A DNA stretch of 64,000 nt, taken from NCBI RefSeq assembly GCF_041431135.1, contig NZ_CP107799.1, forward strand, positions 7,626,001-7,690,000. The letters are read 5' to 3'. This DNA is from Streptomyces sp. NBC_00554. Lineage in GTDB: Bacteria; Actinomycetota; Actinomycetes; Streptomycetales; Streptomycetaceae. The translations under genes were made by a program, and so were the position numbers. Numbering within the stretch: position 1 is the first letter of the stretch; every line of letters begins with the position of its first letter. Under the pieces are notes generated by a model. It saw only the letters and a program-made list of their open reading frames with translations, had not been told where the DNA came from and ran no database searches. Positions 48,852 through 56,873 of this stretch are shown piece by piece.

Positions 48852-49756
48852 GCCGCTCCGGCCCAGGCGGCCGCGATCCGTCCCGCGAGGCGTACGTTGC
48901 CGCGTACCGCCGCGAGGTTGGCGCTCAGCGAGGCGCCGTCCGTGTGCCGGACCAGATAGTCGAGCAGGAACGGCGTCACGGCCTGCCCTGTCACGCCCTC
49001 CGCCTCGCACGCGTGCAGTGCGTCGGCGAGCACGCGCGTGTGGAGCGCGGGATCGAGCTGCTCCTCTTCAGGGACGGGGTTCGCGACAATGAGCGCCGAC
49101 TCCGGACCGTCCAGCGTGTCCTGCGCGCGCATGACATCCGCCACCTGCCCGGGCGACCGAAGCGTCCACTCCACCGGATGCCCCGAGTCGGACAGATAGA
49201 AGCCGGGGAACCGTTCCGTGCCGTATCCGGCCACCGCCACGCCCAGCGTCTCCAGGCGCTGCAGCGTCGCGGGCACGTCCAGGATCGACTTGACGCCCGC
49301 ACACACCACCGTGATCCGGGTACGCGCAAGAAGGCCCAGGTCGGCCGACTCGTCCTGCGTCACCGTCCACTCCCGGTGCACCCCGCCGAGCCCGCCCGTC
49401 GCGAACACACGTACGCCCGCGCGGGCGGCCAGCAGTGCCGTCGCCGACACGGTCGTGGCCCCGCTCGCTCCCGACGCCACGGCGAGCGGCAGATCGCGGT
49501 GCCCCAGCTTGCGGATCCCGTCCTCGTTGGCGACGCGCTCCAACTGCTCCTTGTCCAGTCCGACAAGGGGCCGCCCGTCGAGCACGGCGATCGTCGCGGG
49601 GACGGCGCCCTCCTGCCGTACGACATCCTCCAGCTCCAGAGCGACCTGCAGATTGCGCGGGCGCGGCAACCCGTGCGCGATGATCGTCGACTCCAGGGCC
49701 ACCACCGGCCGGCGCGCGTCGAGCGCCTCTCGCACCTCTTGGGACACCACGATCAC
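48848..49756 (-). CDS. psuG: pseudouridine-5'-phosphate glycosidase
   Basis: 302-aa enzyme that splits pseudouridine 5'-phosphate to uracil and ribose 5-phosphate. Conserved stretches are VVALESTIIAHGLPRPRNLQ, GAVPATIAVLDGRPLVGL, RDLPLAVASGASGATTVSAT, GVRVFATGGLGGVHRE, TVVCAGVKSILDVPATLQRL and GTERFPGFYLSDSG. The catalytic Lys lies in GVKSILD. The GTG at 49756 follows AGGAGG. With the kinase downstream, it forms a pseudouridine-degradation pair that recycles modified-RNA breakdown products. Confidence 0.95.
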   Translation of the reverse strand: MIVVSQEVREALDARRPVVALESTIIAHGLPRPRNLQVALELEDVVRQEGAVPATIAVLDGRPLVGLDKEQLERVANEDGIRKLGHRDLPLAVASGASGATTVSATALLAARAGVRVFATGGLGGVHREWTVTQDESADLGLLARTRITVVCAGVKSILDVPATLQRLETLGVAVAGYGTERFPGFYLSDSGHPVEWTLRSPGQVADVMRAQDTLDGPESALIVANPVPEEEQLDPALHTRVLADALHACEAEGVTGQAVTPFLLDYLVRHTDGASLSANLAAVRGNVRLAGRIAAAWAGAA

Positions 49757-49858
49757 GCGTCTGCCTCCTGTTTGGTCGGTCGTCTTTCCTCATCTCTGGC
49801 GAGCGGCACGCCAGGTCAAACCCTTGCGGCCACCGCCGCGCGCCCTCAGCCTGGGGGC

Positions 49859-50287
49859 ATGACGGACAACTCGACACGTCTCGACCATGTCGTCCTCTGG
49901 GTGCGCGATCCGGTCGCCTCGGCCGGCTTCTACGAGGAGGCGGTCGGCCTGGAGCCCCTGAGGGTCACCGAATTCGCCGCGGGAAAGGCGCCGTTCCCCT
50001 CCGTACGCCTCAATGAAGAGACCATTTTCGATCTCATGCCGCTCCCCATGGCGGCGTACATGAACATGGTCCCCGGAGGTGCCGACAGCGCCGGCCACCC
50101 GGTCAACCACGTATGCCTGTCCCTCCAGGGGGACGATTTCCAGGCGCTGCGGACCCGTCTGGAGGAGCGGACCGTCCCCGTCTCGGAATTCTCCTACGAC
50201 TCCTTCGGCGCCCGCGGAATGGCCAAGCGCAGCTTCTATTTCCGTGACCCGGACGGAAACGTCTTCGAGGCGCGGCACTACGAGTAG
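49859..50287 (+). CDS. VOC-family (glyoxalase-fold) protein
   Basis: 142-aa metal-binding-fold protein with two beta-alpha-beta-beta-beta units. The N-terminal RLDHVVLWVRDPVASAGFYE and the PVNHVCLSLQGDDFQALRTR segment each carry a probable ligand His, and SFYFRDPDGNVFEARHYE supplies the last Glu. These are typical of glyoxalase I, fosfomycin-resistance or dioxygenase relatives. Specific chemistry is not deducible. ATG at 49859 after GGGGGC. A strong palindromic terminator follows. Confidence 0.85.
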   Translation: MTDNSTRLDHVVLWVRDPVASAGFYEEAVGLEPLRVTEFAAGKAPFPSVRLNEETIFDLMPLPMAAYMNMVPGGADSAGHPVNHVCLSLQGDDFQALRTRLEERTVPVSEFSYDSFGARGMAKRSFYFRDPDGNVFEARHYE

Positions 50288-50292
50288 CGCGC

Positions 50293-50326
50293 GAAGGGGT
50301 GCCCACGCGCGCGTGGGCACCCCTTC
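50293..50326. terminator. 34-bp perfect palindrome, bidirectional terminator
   Basis: GAAGGGGTGCCCACGCG (50293-50309) is followed at once by its exact complement (50310-50326). It separates the convergent VOC and formaldehyde dehydrogenase genes and contains a CACGCGCGCGTG core. Confidence 0.8.
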
Positions 50327-50332
50327 AGGACC

Positions 50333-51559
50333 TCAGACCGGCCGTACGCCGGCCAGTGCCCCATGCGGATCGAGTACGTACTTGCGGCTGGCGCCCTGGT
50401 CGAACTCGGCGTAGCCGCGCGGTGCGTCGTCCAGGCTGATCACCGTGGCGTTGACCGCCTTGGCGATGTGCACGCGCTCGTGCAGGATCGCCTTCATCAG
50501 CCCCCGGTGGTAACGCATCACCGGGCACTGCCCCGTGGTGAACTGATGACTCTTCGCCCACCCCAGGCCGAGCCGCACCTTCAGCGTCCCGGTCCGGGCG
50601 TCCTGGTCGACCCCGCCGGGGTCGTCCGTGACGTACAGCCCGGGTATGCCCAGGGCGCCGCCCGCGCGCGTGATGCCCATCAGCGAGTTGAGGACGGTCG
50701 CGGGCGCCTCCTGGGCGTTCAGGCCGTGGGCCCGGGCCTCGAAGCCGACCGCGTCGACGGCCGCGTCGACCTCGGGCTCTCCGAGGATCTGCGCGATCTG
50801 GTCCTCCACGCTGCCGCGTGACACGTCGACGGTCTCGCAGCCGAAACTCCGTGCCTGGGCGAGGCGTTCGGCGTTGAGGTCCCCGACGATGACGACCGCG
50901 GCACCAAGGAGCTGAGCCGAAGCCGCGGCTGCGAGACCGACCGGGCCCGCTCCTGCGACGTACACCGTCGAGCCGACCCCGGCGCCCGCGGTGACCGCGC
51001 CGTGGAAGCCGGTCGGGAAGATGTCCGACAGCATGGTGAGGTCGAGGAGCTTCTCCCGTGCCTGGTCCCGGTCGGGGAACCGCAGCAGGTTGAAGTCCGC
51101 GTACGGGACCATGGCGTACTCGGCCTGCCCGCCGACCCAGCCGCCCATGTCGACGTAGCCGTAGGCGGCGCCCGGCCGGGCCGGGTTGACGTTCAGGCAG
51201 ATGCCCGTTTTCTGTTCCTTGCAGTTGCGGCACCGCCCGCAGGCGATGTTGAACGGCACCGAGACGATGTCCCCGACCTCGACGAACTCGACGTCCGGGC
51301 CGCGTTCCAGTACCTCTCCGGTGATTTCGTGTCCGAGGACCAGCCCCTCGGGCGCGGTCGTACGGCCCCGCACCATGTGCTGGTCGCTTCCACAGATGTT
51401 GCTGGCGAGCACCTTGAGGATGACCCCGTGCCGGCACTTGCGGCCGACGTTGTCGGGTGCCACTCCCGGCCCGTCCTGCAGTTCAAGCGTCGGGTGGTCG
51501 ATGGTCCTGACCTCCACCGCACCCGGCTTGAGATACGCGACTGCCCTGTTTCCGGTCAT
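50333..51559 (-). CDS. fdhA: glutathione-independent formaldehyde dehydrogenase-like zinc alcohol dehydrogenase
   Basis: 408-aa medium-chain dehydrogenase. The catalytic zinc residues are C56 (ASNICGSDQH) and H77-E78 (GHEITG). Structural-zinc cysteines are C107, C110, C113 and C121 (IACGRCRNCKEQKTGIC). The NAD-binding glycine motif is VYVAGAGPVGLAAAAS, with DLNAERL after it. Long insertions around TMLSDIFPTGFHGA and the C-terminal MRYHRGLMKAILHERVHIAK are typical of the Pseudomonas FdhA type, which dismutates formaldehyde without glutathione. ATG at 51559. Confidence 0.9.
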   Translation of the reverse strand: MTGNRAVAYLKPGAVEVRTIDHPTLELQDGPGVAPDNVGRKCRHGVILKVLASNICGSDQHMVRGRTTAPEGLVLGHEITGEVLERGPDVEFVEVGDIVSVPFNIACGRCRNCKEQKTGICLNVNPARPGAAYGYVDMGGWVGGQAEYAMVPYADFNLLRFPDRDQAREKLLDLTMLSDIFPTGFHGAVTAGAGVGSTVYVAGAGPVGLAAAASAQLLGAAVVIVGDLNAERLAQARSFGCETVDVSRGSVEDQIAQILGEPEVDAAVDAVGFEARAHGLNAQEAPATVLNSLMGITRAGGALGIPGLYVTDDPGGVDQDARTGTLKVRLGLGWAKSHQFTTGQCPVMRYHRGLMKAILHERVHIAKAVNATVISLDDAPRGYAEFDQGASRKYVLDPHGALAGVRPV

Positions 51560-51706
51560 GCCTGTTCGCCGTCCTTTCAGCCCCGTTGCTTCGGACGTCA
51601 GCGGCTGTGCGCATGGCGGAGTCTGCTACCAGGCGTGCGGTCCGGCCACCCTTCGCGCCAGGGGTTTCTGGTCCCTGATGGCGGCTTGCCCTTAAGGTGA
51701 CCGCTC

Positions 51707-52069
51707 ATGACCACGAACACCCAGGCCACGCCGTCCTTCGCCGTGCACATCCCCGATGCCGAGCTCGAGCCGGAGCCGCTCGACCCGGCCCAGATCGTCT
51801 CCGGCGACCCGGTCGTGACGGGCAAGGTGCTGTGGGAGTCGGCCGACGGCAAGCAGCTGCGCGGCATCTGGCAGATCACGCCCGGCGTGGTGACCGACAC
51901 CGAGGCGAACGAGCTCTTCGTCGTCGTCAGCGGCCGTGCCACGATCGAGGTCGAGGACGGCGACGTCATCGAGGTGGGCCCCGGCGACGCGGCGATCCTG
52001 CGCGAGGGCGACCGCACGACCTGGACCGTTCACGAGACGCTCCGCAAGGCGTACCACATCAGCCTCTGA
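51707..52069 (+). CDS. cupin-domain protein
   Basis: 120-aa single-domain beta-barrel protein. The cupin motifs are GKVLWESADGKQLRGIWQIT, then TEANELFVVVSGRATIEVED with a missing usual histidine pair, and GDAAILREGDRTTWTVHETL with the second-motif His. It resembles the DUF861/(S)-ureidoglycine aminohydrolase-like cupins found beside oxidoreductases. Metal ligands are incomplete, so activity is uncertain. The ATG at 51707 lies after AAGGTGA. Confidence 0.85.
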   Translation: MTTNTQATPSFAVHIPDAELEPEPLDPAQIVSGDPVVTGKVLWESADGKQLRGIWQITPGVVTDTEANELFVVVSGRATIEVEDGDVIEVGPGDAAILREGDRTTWTVHETLRKAYHISL

Positions 52070-52123
52070 GGGCCTGTTCGGCGCAGGGCACGCTTCCGCC
52101 TGGAAGAGCAGGGCCCGCTCCGC

Positions 52124-52678
52124 CTAGAACAGCGGCTCCGGAAGCACCCCTTCCAGCGCGAGAAGCTTCCGCTTGGTCTCCAGCCCGCCCCCGAAGCCCC
52201 CGATGCCGCCGTCGCGCTCGACGACCCGGTGGCACGGCACGACGACCGGCAGCGGGTTCGAGCCCATGGCCACGCCCACGGCCTGCGCCGCGCCCGGCTG
52301 GCCGACCCGGCCTGCCAGGTCGCCGTAGCCCACGACCGCGCCGTACGGGACGCCGGACGCCAGCTCGCGCAGCACCTGGCGGTTGAACCCGGAGATCAGC
52401 GACCAGTCCAGCGGCAGCTCGAAGTCACGCCGCTCGCCCGCGAAGTACGCCGTGACCTGACGTATCGGCTCGGCCAGGAGCGGGGAGCCGGGTGCCTCGA
52501 CGGGCTCGCTGCCCAGACGTGAGGCGAGCCGGTCGAGCGCCTTGTCGCGCACCGCGTCCGTGGCGTGGAACACGACGTTCACCAGGCCGTCGCGCGTCGC
52601 CGCCAGCAGCAGCGGACCGATGTCCGTGCCGACGACCGCCCACACGACCTGCTGCTCGTTCTGCCCGTGGCTGTTCAT
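52124..52678 (-). CDS. ogt: methylated-DNA--protein-cysteine methyltransferase
   Basis: 184-aa suicide DNA repair protein that removes the methyl group from O6-methylguanine. The acceptor cysteine C149 is in VVPCHRVVERDG. The helix-turn-helix contact region is REL-ASGVPYGAVVGYGDLAG with the Arg finger in the QAVGVAMGSNP segment that follows. The N-terminal ~75 residues form the ribonuclease-H-like domain of Ogt. Start ATG at 52678 preferred over the upstream frame. Single gene, no ada fusion. Confidence 0.93.
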   Translation of the reverse strand: MNSHGQNEQQVVWAVVGTDIGPLLLAATRDGLVNVVFHATDAVRDKALDRLASRLGSEPVEAPGSPLLAEPIRQVTAYFAGERRDFELPLDWSLISGFNRQVLRELASGVPYGAVVGYGDLAGRVGQPGAAQAVGVAMGSNPLPVVVPCHRVVERDGGIGGFGGGLETKRKLLALEGVLPEPLF

Positions 52679-53017
52679 GCGATCCACCGTACGGCGCACC
52701 ACTGACAACGCCCCGCGACCGGACACGGACAGCATGAGCGTGACGGCGGAGAGTCAGCAGGTGCGGCCGGTGCCGGCGTGACACAGGAAGGTCAACGGAA
52801 AAGGGGTACGGGATGGCCACATATTGAATGGAGTTGGCCGAGTCCACACACTGGCGCCGCACAAGTGGGGCGAGGCCGTGTTTCTTTGCCGGAAAATCGT
52901 TCGACCGTTCCAGTGGGGGTCATACTCTCTGCCTCAACCCTGACCGTTCTTACGGTCCCGCGGGTGGGGGCAATTCAGAAAATTCCGGGCGAAACCGGGC
53001 GGGAAGGATAGCCGCGC
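52679..53017. other. 339-bp intergenic stretch before the MHYT gene
   Basis: No gene is supported. A 15-codon frame (52734-52781) is too short to claim. It contains a GACCGT-TCTT-ACGGTC inverted repeat (52942-52957), and AT-richer text at 52885-52990 that probably holds the MHYT gene promoter. Confidence 0.45.
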
Positions 53018-53884
53018 ATGCAGGGCACGGTCGACGGCTTCAGCTACGGACTCGTCACACCGGTAGTGGCATATCTCATGGCCTGCCTGGGAGGAGCGCT
53101 GGGGCTGCGCTGCACCACCAGATCGCTTCTCGTCGCCCGTTCCTGGCGGGCCGGCTGGCTCGCACTCGGCTCGGCCGCGATCGCCTCGGGCATATGGACC
53201 ATGCACTTCATCGCGATGATGGGGTTCACGGTCGAGGAGACCCCGATCCGCTACGACAAACCGCTGACCTTCGCGAGCCTGGGCGTGGCCATCGTGATGG
53301 TCGGCGTCGGGATCTTCATCGTCGGCTACCGGGGAGCCACCGGTACGGCGCTCTTCACCGGGGGCACCATCACCGGCCTGGGAGTCGCCTCGATGCACTA
53401 CCTGGGCATGGCGAGCATCAGCCTCAACGGGAGGCTCGAGTACAACACCCTCACCGTCTCCGCCTCGGTCGTCATCGCCGTCGTCGCCGCCACCGCCGCC
53501 CTGTGGGCCGCCGGGCAGGTCAGGGGATTCCTCTGGAGCGTGGGCGCCAGCCTCGTCATGGGGCTCGCCGTCACCGGCATGCACTACACCGGCATGGCCG
53601 CCCTCAGCGTCCATCTGCACAGCACGTCCAGCACTCCCGTCGGGGACTCGACCGCCGCCCTGATCGCGCCCATGATGATCGGCCCGCTGGTCTTCCTCTG
53701 TCTGGCGGGCGTCGTCGTGATGTTCGACCCCCTGATGGTCATGGGGAAGCCCGACTGGACGCCCAAGGACAACAGGCCGGGCATCCCCGCCCACCCGGCC
53801 GTCCCGCACTCCGGCCGCCGCCCGCCGCTCCGCCCCGGCCGGGACCGTGGACGCCGGAGCTCCCGTACCCCGCAGAACTGGTGA
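53018..53884 (+). CDS. MHYT-domain membrane sensor protein
   Basis: 288-aa membrane protein with seven predicted helices. The MHYT motif occurs three times: IWTMHFIAMMG, ASMHYLGMASI and GMHYTGMAALS, each at the outer end of a helix. The motif is thought to sense oxygen, CO or NO through bound copper. Unlike many homologues, no output domain (GGDEF or kinase) is attached, only a basic Pro/Arg-rich tail of ~45 residues. The ATG at 53018 has GGAAGGA upstream. Confidence 0.93.
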   Translation: MQGTVDGFSYGLVTPVVAYLMACLGGALGLRCTTRSLLVARSWRAGWLALGSAAIASGIWTMHFIAMMGFTVEETPIRYDKPLTFASLGVAIVMVGVGIFIVGYRGATGTALFTGGTITGLGVASMHYLGMASISLNGRLEYNTLTVSASVVIAVVAATAALWAAGQVRGFLWSVGASLVMGLAVTGMHYTGMAALSVHLHSTSSTPVGDSTAALIAPMMIGPLVFLCLAGVVVMFDPLMVMGKPDWTPKDNRPGIPAHPAVPHSGRRPPLRPGRDRGRRSSRTPQNW

Positions 53885-53924
53885 TCCGGCACCGTTGTCA
53901 GTGCGGGGTCGTACGGTTGATTCC

Positions 53925-56054
53925 ATGCGGCCCGTATCCAAGATCGAACGTTCGGTGGCGCCCTTCGAGGTCGTCAGCCCCTACCAGCCGAGCGGTGACC
54001 AGCCGGCGGCCATCGCCGAGCTGGAAAAGCGCATCCGCGCAGGTGAGAAGGATGTCGTCCTGCTGGGTGCGACCGGCACCGGCAAGTCCGCCACCACCGC
54101 GTGGATGATCGAGAAGCTCCAGCGCCCCACGCTCGTCATGGCACCGAACAAGACCTTGGCCGCCCAGCTGGCCAACGAGTTCCGCGAGCTGCTGCCGAAC
54201 AACGCCGTCGAGTACTTCGTGTCGTACTACGACTACTACCAGCCCGAGGCGTACGTCCCGCAGTCGGACACCTACATCGAGAAGGACTCCTCGGTCAACG
54301 AGGAGGTGGAGCGCCTGCGCCACTCCGCGACCAACTCGCTGCTCACCCGCCGCGACGTCATCGTGGTCGCCTCGGTCTCCTGCATCTACGGCCTCGGTAC
54401 GCCGCAGGAGTACGTGGACCGGATGGTCCAGCTCAAGGTCGGCGACGAGATCGACCGCGACGACCTGCTGCGCCGCTTCGTGGACATCCAGTACACGCGC
54501 AACGACGTGGCCTTCGCGCGAGGCACCTTCCGGGTCCGCGGCGACACCATCGAGATCTTCCCGGTCTACGAGGAGCTCGCCGTCCGCATCGAGATGTTCG
54601 GCGACGAGATCGAGGCCCTCTCCACGCTCCATCCGCTCACCGGCGAGGTCATCAGTGACGACACCTCGCTGCACGTCTTCCCGGCGTCCCACTACATCGC
54701 GGGCCCCGAGCGACTGGAGCGCGCCGCCAACGACATCGAGAAGGAGCTGGGGGAGCGTCTCGCCGAGCTGGAGAAGCAGAGCAAGCTCCTGGAGGCCCAG
54801 CGCCTGCGCATGCGTACGACCTACGACCTCGAGATGCTCCGCCAGATCGGCTCCTGCTCCGGCGTGGAGAACTATTCGATGCACTTCGACGGCCGTGAGC
54901 CGGGCTCCCCGCCGAACACACTGATCGACTACTTCCCCGACGACTTCCTGCTCGTCCTCGACGAGTCGCACGTCACGGTCCCGCAGATCGGCGCCATGTA
55001 CGAGGGCGACGCCTCCCGCAAGCGCACCCTCGTGGACCACGGTTTCCGGCTGCCCTCCGCGCTGGACAACCGCCCCCTGAAGTGGGAGGAGTTCCAGAAG
55101 CGCATCGGGCAGACGGTCTATCTGTCCGCTACCCCGGGGAAGTACGAACTCTCGCGGGGGGACGGTTTCGTCGAGCAGATCATCCGGCCCACCGGTCTCG
55201 TCGACCCCGAGGTCGTCGTCAAGCCCACCGAGGGCCAGATCGACGACCTGGTGCACGAGATCCGCAAGCGCACCGAGAAGGACGAGCGCGTCCTGGTCAC
55301 CACGCTCACCAAGAAGATGGCCGAGGACCTCACCGACTACTTCCTGGAGCTCGGCATCCAGGTGCGCTATCTGCACAGCGACGTCGACACCCTGCGCCGC
55401 GTCGAGCTGCTGCGGGAACTGCGCGCGGGCGAGTTCGACGTCCTGGTCGGCATCAACCTCCTCCGTGAGGGCCTGGACCTGCCCGAGGTCTCCCTGGTGG
55501 CGATCCTCGACGCCGACAAGGAGGGGTTCCTGCGGTCGGGCACCTCTCTCATCCAGACCATCGGCCGTGCGGCGCGCAACGTCTCCGGTCAGGTCCACAT
55601 GTACGCCGACAAGATCACCCCGGCGATGGAGAAGGCCATCGACGAGACCAACCGCCGCCGGGAGAAGCAGGTCGCCTACAACAAGGAGAGGGGCATCGAC
55701 CCGCAGCCTCTCCGTAAGAAGATCAACGACATCGTGGCGCAGATCGCCCGCGAGGGCGTCGACACGGAGCAGCTGCTCGGCTCGGGTTACCGCAAGGGGA
55801 GCGAGGGCAAGGGTGCCAAGGCCCCGGTGCCCGCCCTCGGCGGCAAGGCGGCCAGGTCCGCCAAGGGCAAGGGCAAGGAGACGGTTCCGACCGACCGCCC
55901 CGCGGCCGAACTCGCCGGGCAGATCGAGGAGATGACGGCGCGGATGCGTGCCGCGGCGGCCGATCTCCAGTTCGAGATCGCGGCCCGGCTGCGTGACGAG
56001 GTCTCCGAGATGAAGAAGGAGCTGCGGCAGATGAAGGAAGGCGGGCTCGCCTGA
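53925..56054 (+). CDS. uvrB: excinuclease ABC subunit B
   Basis: 709-aa nucleotide-excision-repair helicase that loads on damaged DNA with UvrA and recruits UvrC. Walker A GATGTGKSATTAW is near residue 45. The Tyr-rich beta-hairpin is EYFVSYYDYYQPEAYVPQ. DEAD-like LLVLDESHVT, motif VI TIGRAARNVSG, and the UvrC-binding UVR domain (ARMRAAAADLQFEIAARLRD) lie near the C-terminus. A Lys/Gly-rich linker precedes the UVR domain. No SD is visible before ATG 53925; a TACGGT box (53912-53917) fits a leaderless transcript. Confidence 0.97.
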   Translation: MRPVSKIERSVAPFEVVSPYQPSGDQPAAIAELEKRIRAGEKDVVLLGATGTGKSATTAWMIEKLQRPTLVMAPNKTLAAQLANEFRELLPNNAVEYFVSYYDYYQPEAYVPQSDTYIEKDSSVNEEVERLRHSATNSLLTRRDVIVVASVSCIYGLGTPQEYVDRMVQLKVGDEIDRDDLLRRFVDIQYTRNDVAFARGTFRVRGDTIEIFPVYEELAVRIEMFGDEIEALSTLHPLTGEVISDDTSLHVFPASHYIAGPERLERAANDIEKELGERLAELEKQSKLLEAQRLRMRTTYDLEMLRQIGSCSGVENYSMHFDGREPGSPPNTLIDYFPDDFLLVLDESHVTVPQIGAMYEGDASRKRTLVDHGFRLPSALDNRPLKWEEFQKRIGQTVYLSATPGKYELSRGDGFVEQIIRPTGLVDPEVVVKPTEGQIDDLVHEIRKRTEKDERVLVTTLTKKMAEDLTDYFLELGIQVRYLHSDVDTLRRVELLRELRAGEFDVLVGINLLREGLDLPEVSLVAILDADKEGFLRSGTSLIQTIGRAARNVSGQVHMYADKITPAMEKAIDETNRRREKQVAYNKERGIDPQPLRKKINDIVAQIAREGVDTEQLLGSGYRKGSEGKGAKAPVPALGGKAARSAKGKGKETVPTDRPAAELAGQIEEMTARMRAAAADLQFEIAARLRDEVSEMKKELRQMKEGGLA

Positions 56055-56130
56055 CGCCCTTATACCGGTGCCGGACCCCGGCCTGTACGCACTGTGTTGC
56101 AAGACCGACACAAAGTGCGCCCCAGGGTTC

Positions 56131-56145
56131 GGCACTGTCAGTGCC
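56131..56145. promoter_or_regulatory. palindrome GGCACTGTCAGTGCC upstream of the TerD gene
   Basis: The 15-base palindrome sits ~70 bases before the TerD start, next to a TAGGGT -10-like box (56152-56157). A related, imperfect GCACTGTGT/ACACAAAGTGC pair lies just upstream (56090-56118). It may be an operator. Confidence 0.5.
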
Positions 56146-56213
56146 GCTGCGTAGGGTTCTGGTCATCCGCGGACTCCGCGGAAACAGGGGACAGTTCGAG
56201 AGGGGATCTGCGC

Positions 56214-56828
56214 GTGGTCGACGTATCCAAGGGCGGTACGCCCGGTGGGCCTGGCGTCAATCTGACCAAGGGTCAGGCCATCAGTCTGGAGAAGAAGGGC
56301 GGGGGCACCCTCACCGCGGTGCGGATGGGGCTCGGCTGGCAGGCGGCACCCCGGCGCGGCCTGTTCGGCTCGCGCACCCGGGAGATCGACCTCGACGCCT
56401 CGGCCGTGCTGTTCGCCGACAAGCAGCCCGTCGACGTCGTGTTCTTCCGTCACCTCGTCAGCGACGACGGCTCCGTGCGGCACACCGGTGACAACCTCGT
56501 CGGCGGTGCGGGTCAGGGGGGCGACGACGAGTCCATCCTCGTCGACCTGCAGCGCATCCCGGTCCACATCGACCAGATCGTCTTCACCGTGAACTCCTTC
56601 ACGGGCCAGACGTTCCAGGAGGTGCAGAACGCGTTCTGCCGTCTGGTCGACGAGACCAACGGCCAGGAGCTCGCCCGCTACACGCTCGCAGGCGGTGGGC
56701 AGTACACGGCCCAGATCATGGCGAAGGTGCACCGGGCGGGTGCGGGCTGGCAGATGACGGCCATCGGCACGCCGGCCAACGGCCGCACGTTCCAGGACCT
56801 GATGCCCGCGATCCTGCCGCAGCTGTAG
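56214..56828 (+). CDS. TerD-family stress-response protein
   Basis: 204-aa protein with the TerD calcium-binding fold. It reads GVNLTKGQAISLEKKGGGTL at the start, then RMGLGWQAA, REIDLDASAVLF with the acidic calcium-site residues, VFFRHLVSDDGSVRHTGDNL and GGDDESILVDLQRIPVHID. The DDES-type loop is a second calcium site. TerD proteins confer tellurite, phage and oxidative-stress tolerance and affect streptomycete differentiation. GTG at 56214 after AGAGGGGA. A second TerD-type gene follows. Confidence 0.93.
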   Translation: MVDVSKGGTPGGPGVNLTKGQAISLEKKGGGTLTAVRMGLGWQAAPRRGLFGSRTREIDLDASAVLFADKQPVDVVFFRHLVSDDGSVRHTGDNLVGGAGQGGDDESILVDLQRIPVHIDQIVFTVNSFTGQTFQEVQNAFCRLVDETNGQELARYTLAGGGQYTAQIMAKVHRAGAGWQMTAIGTPANGRTFQDLMPAILPQL

Positions 56829-56873
56829 GCAGCCCGGCGCGCAGCACACGAAGCGACATAGGGGGACAAGGCG

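Noticed and set aside
52734..52781. 15-codon frame MSVTAESQQVRPVPA upstream of the MHYT gene
   Set aside because: Too short, no convincing SD and no independent support.
53945..53954. CGAACGTTCG near the start of uvrB as a LexA (SOS) box
   Set aside because: It lies inside codons and lacks the spacer between half-sites seen in actinobacterial SOS boxes (CGAACnnnnGTTCG).
53898..56135. 745-codon minus-strand open frame antisense to uvrB
   Set aside because: Shadow frame of a highly conserved gene.
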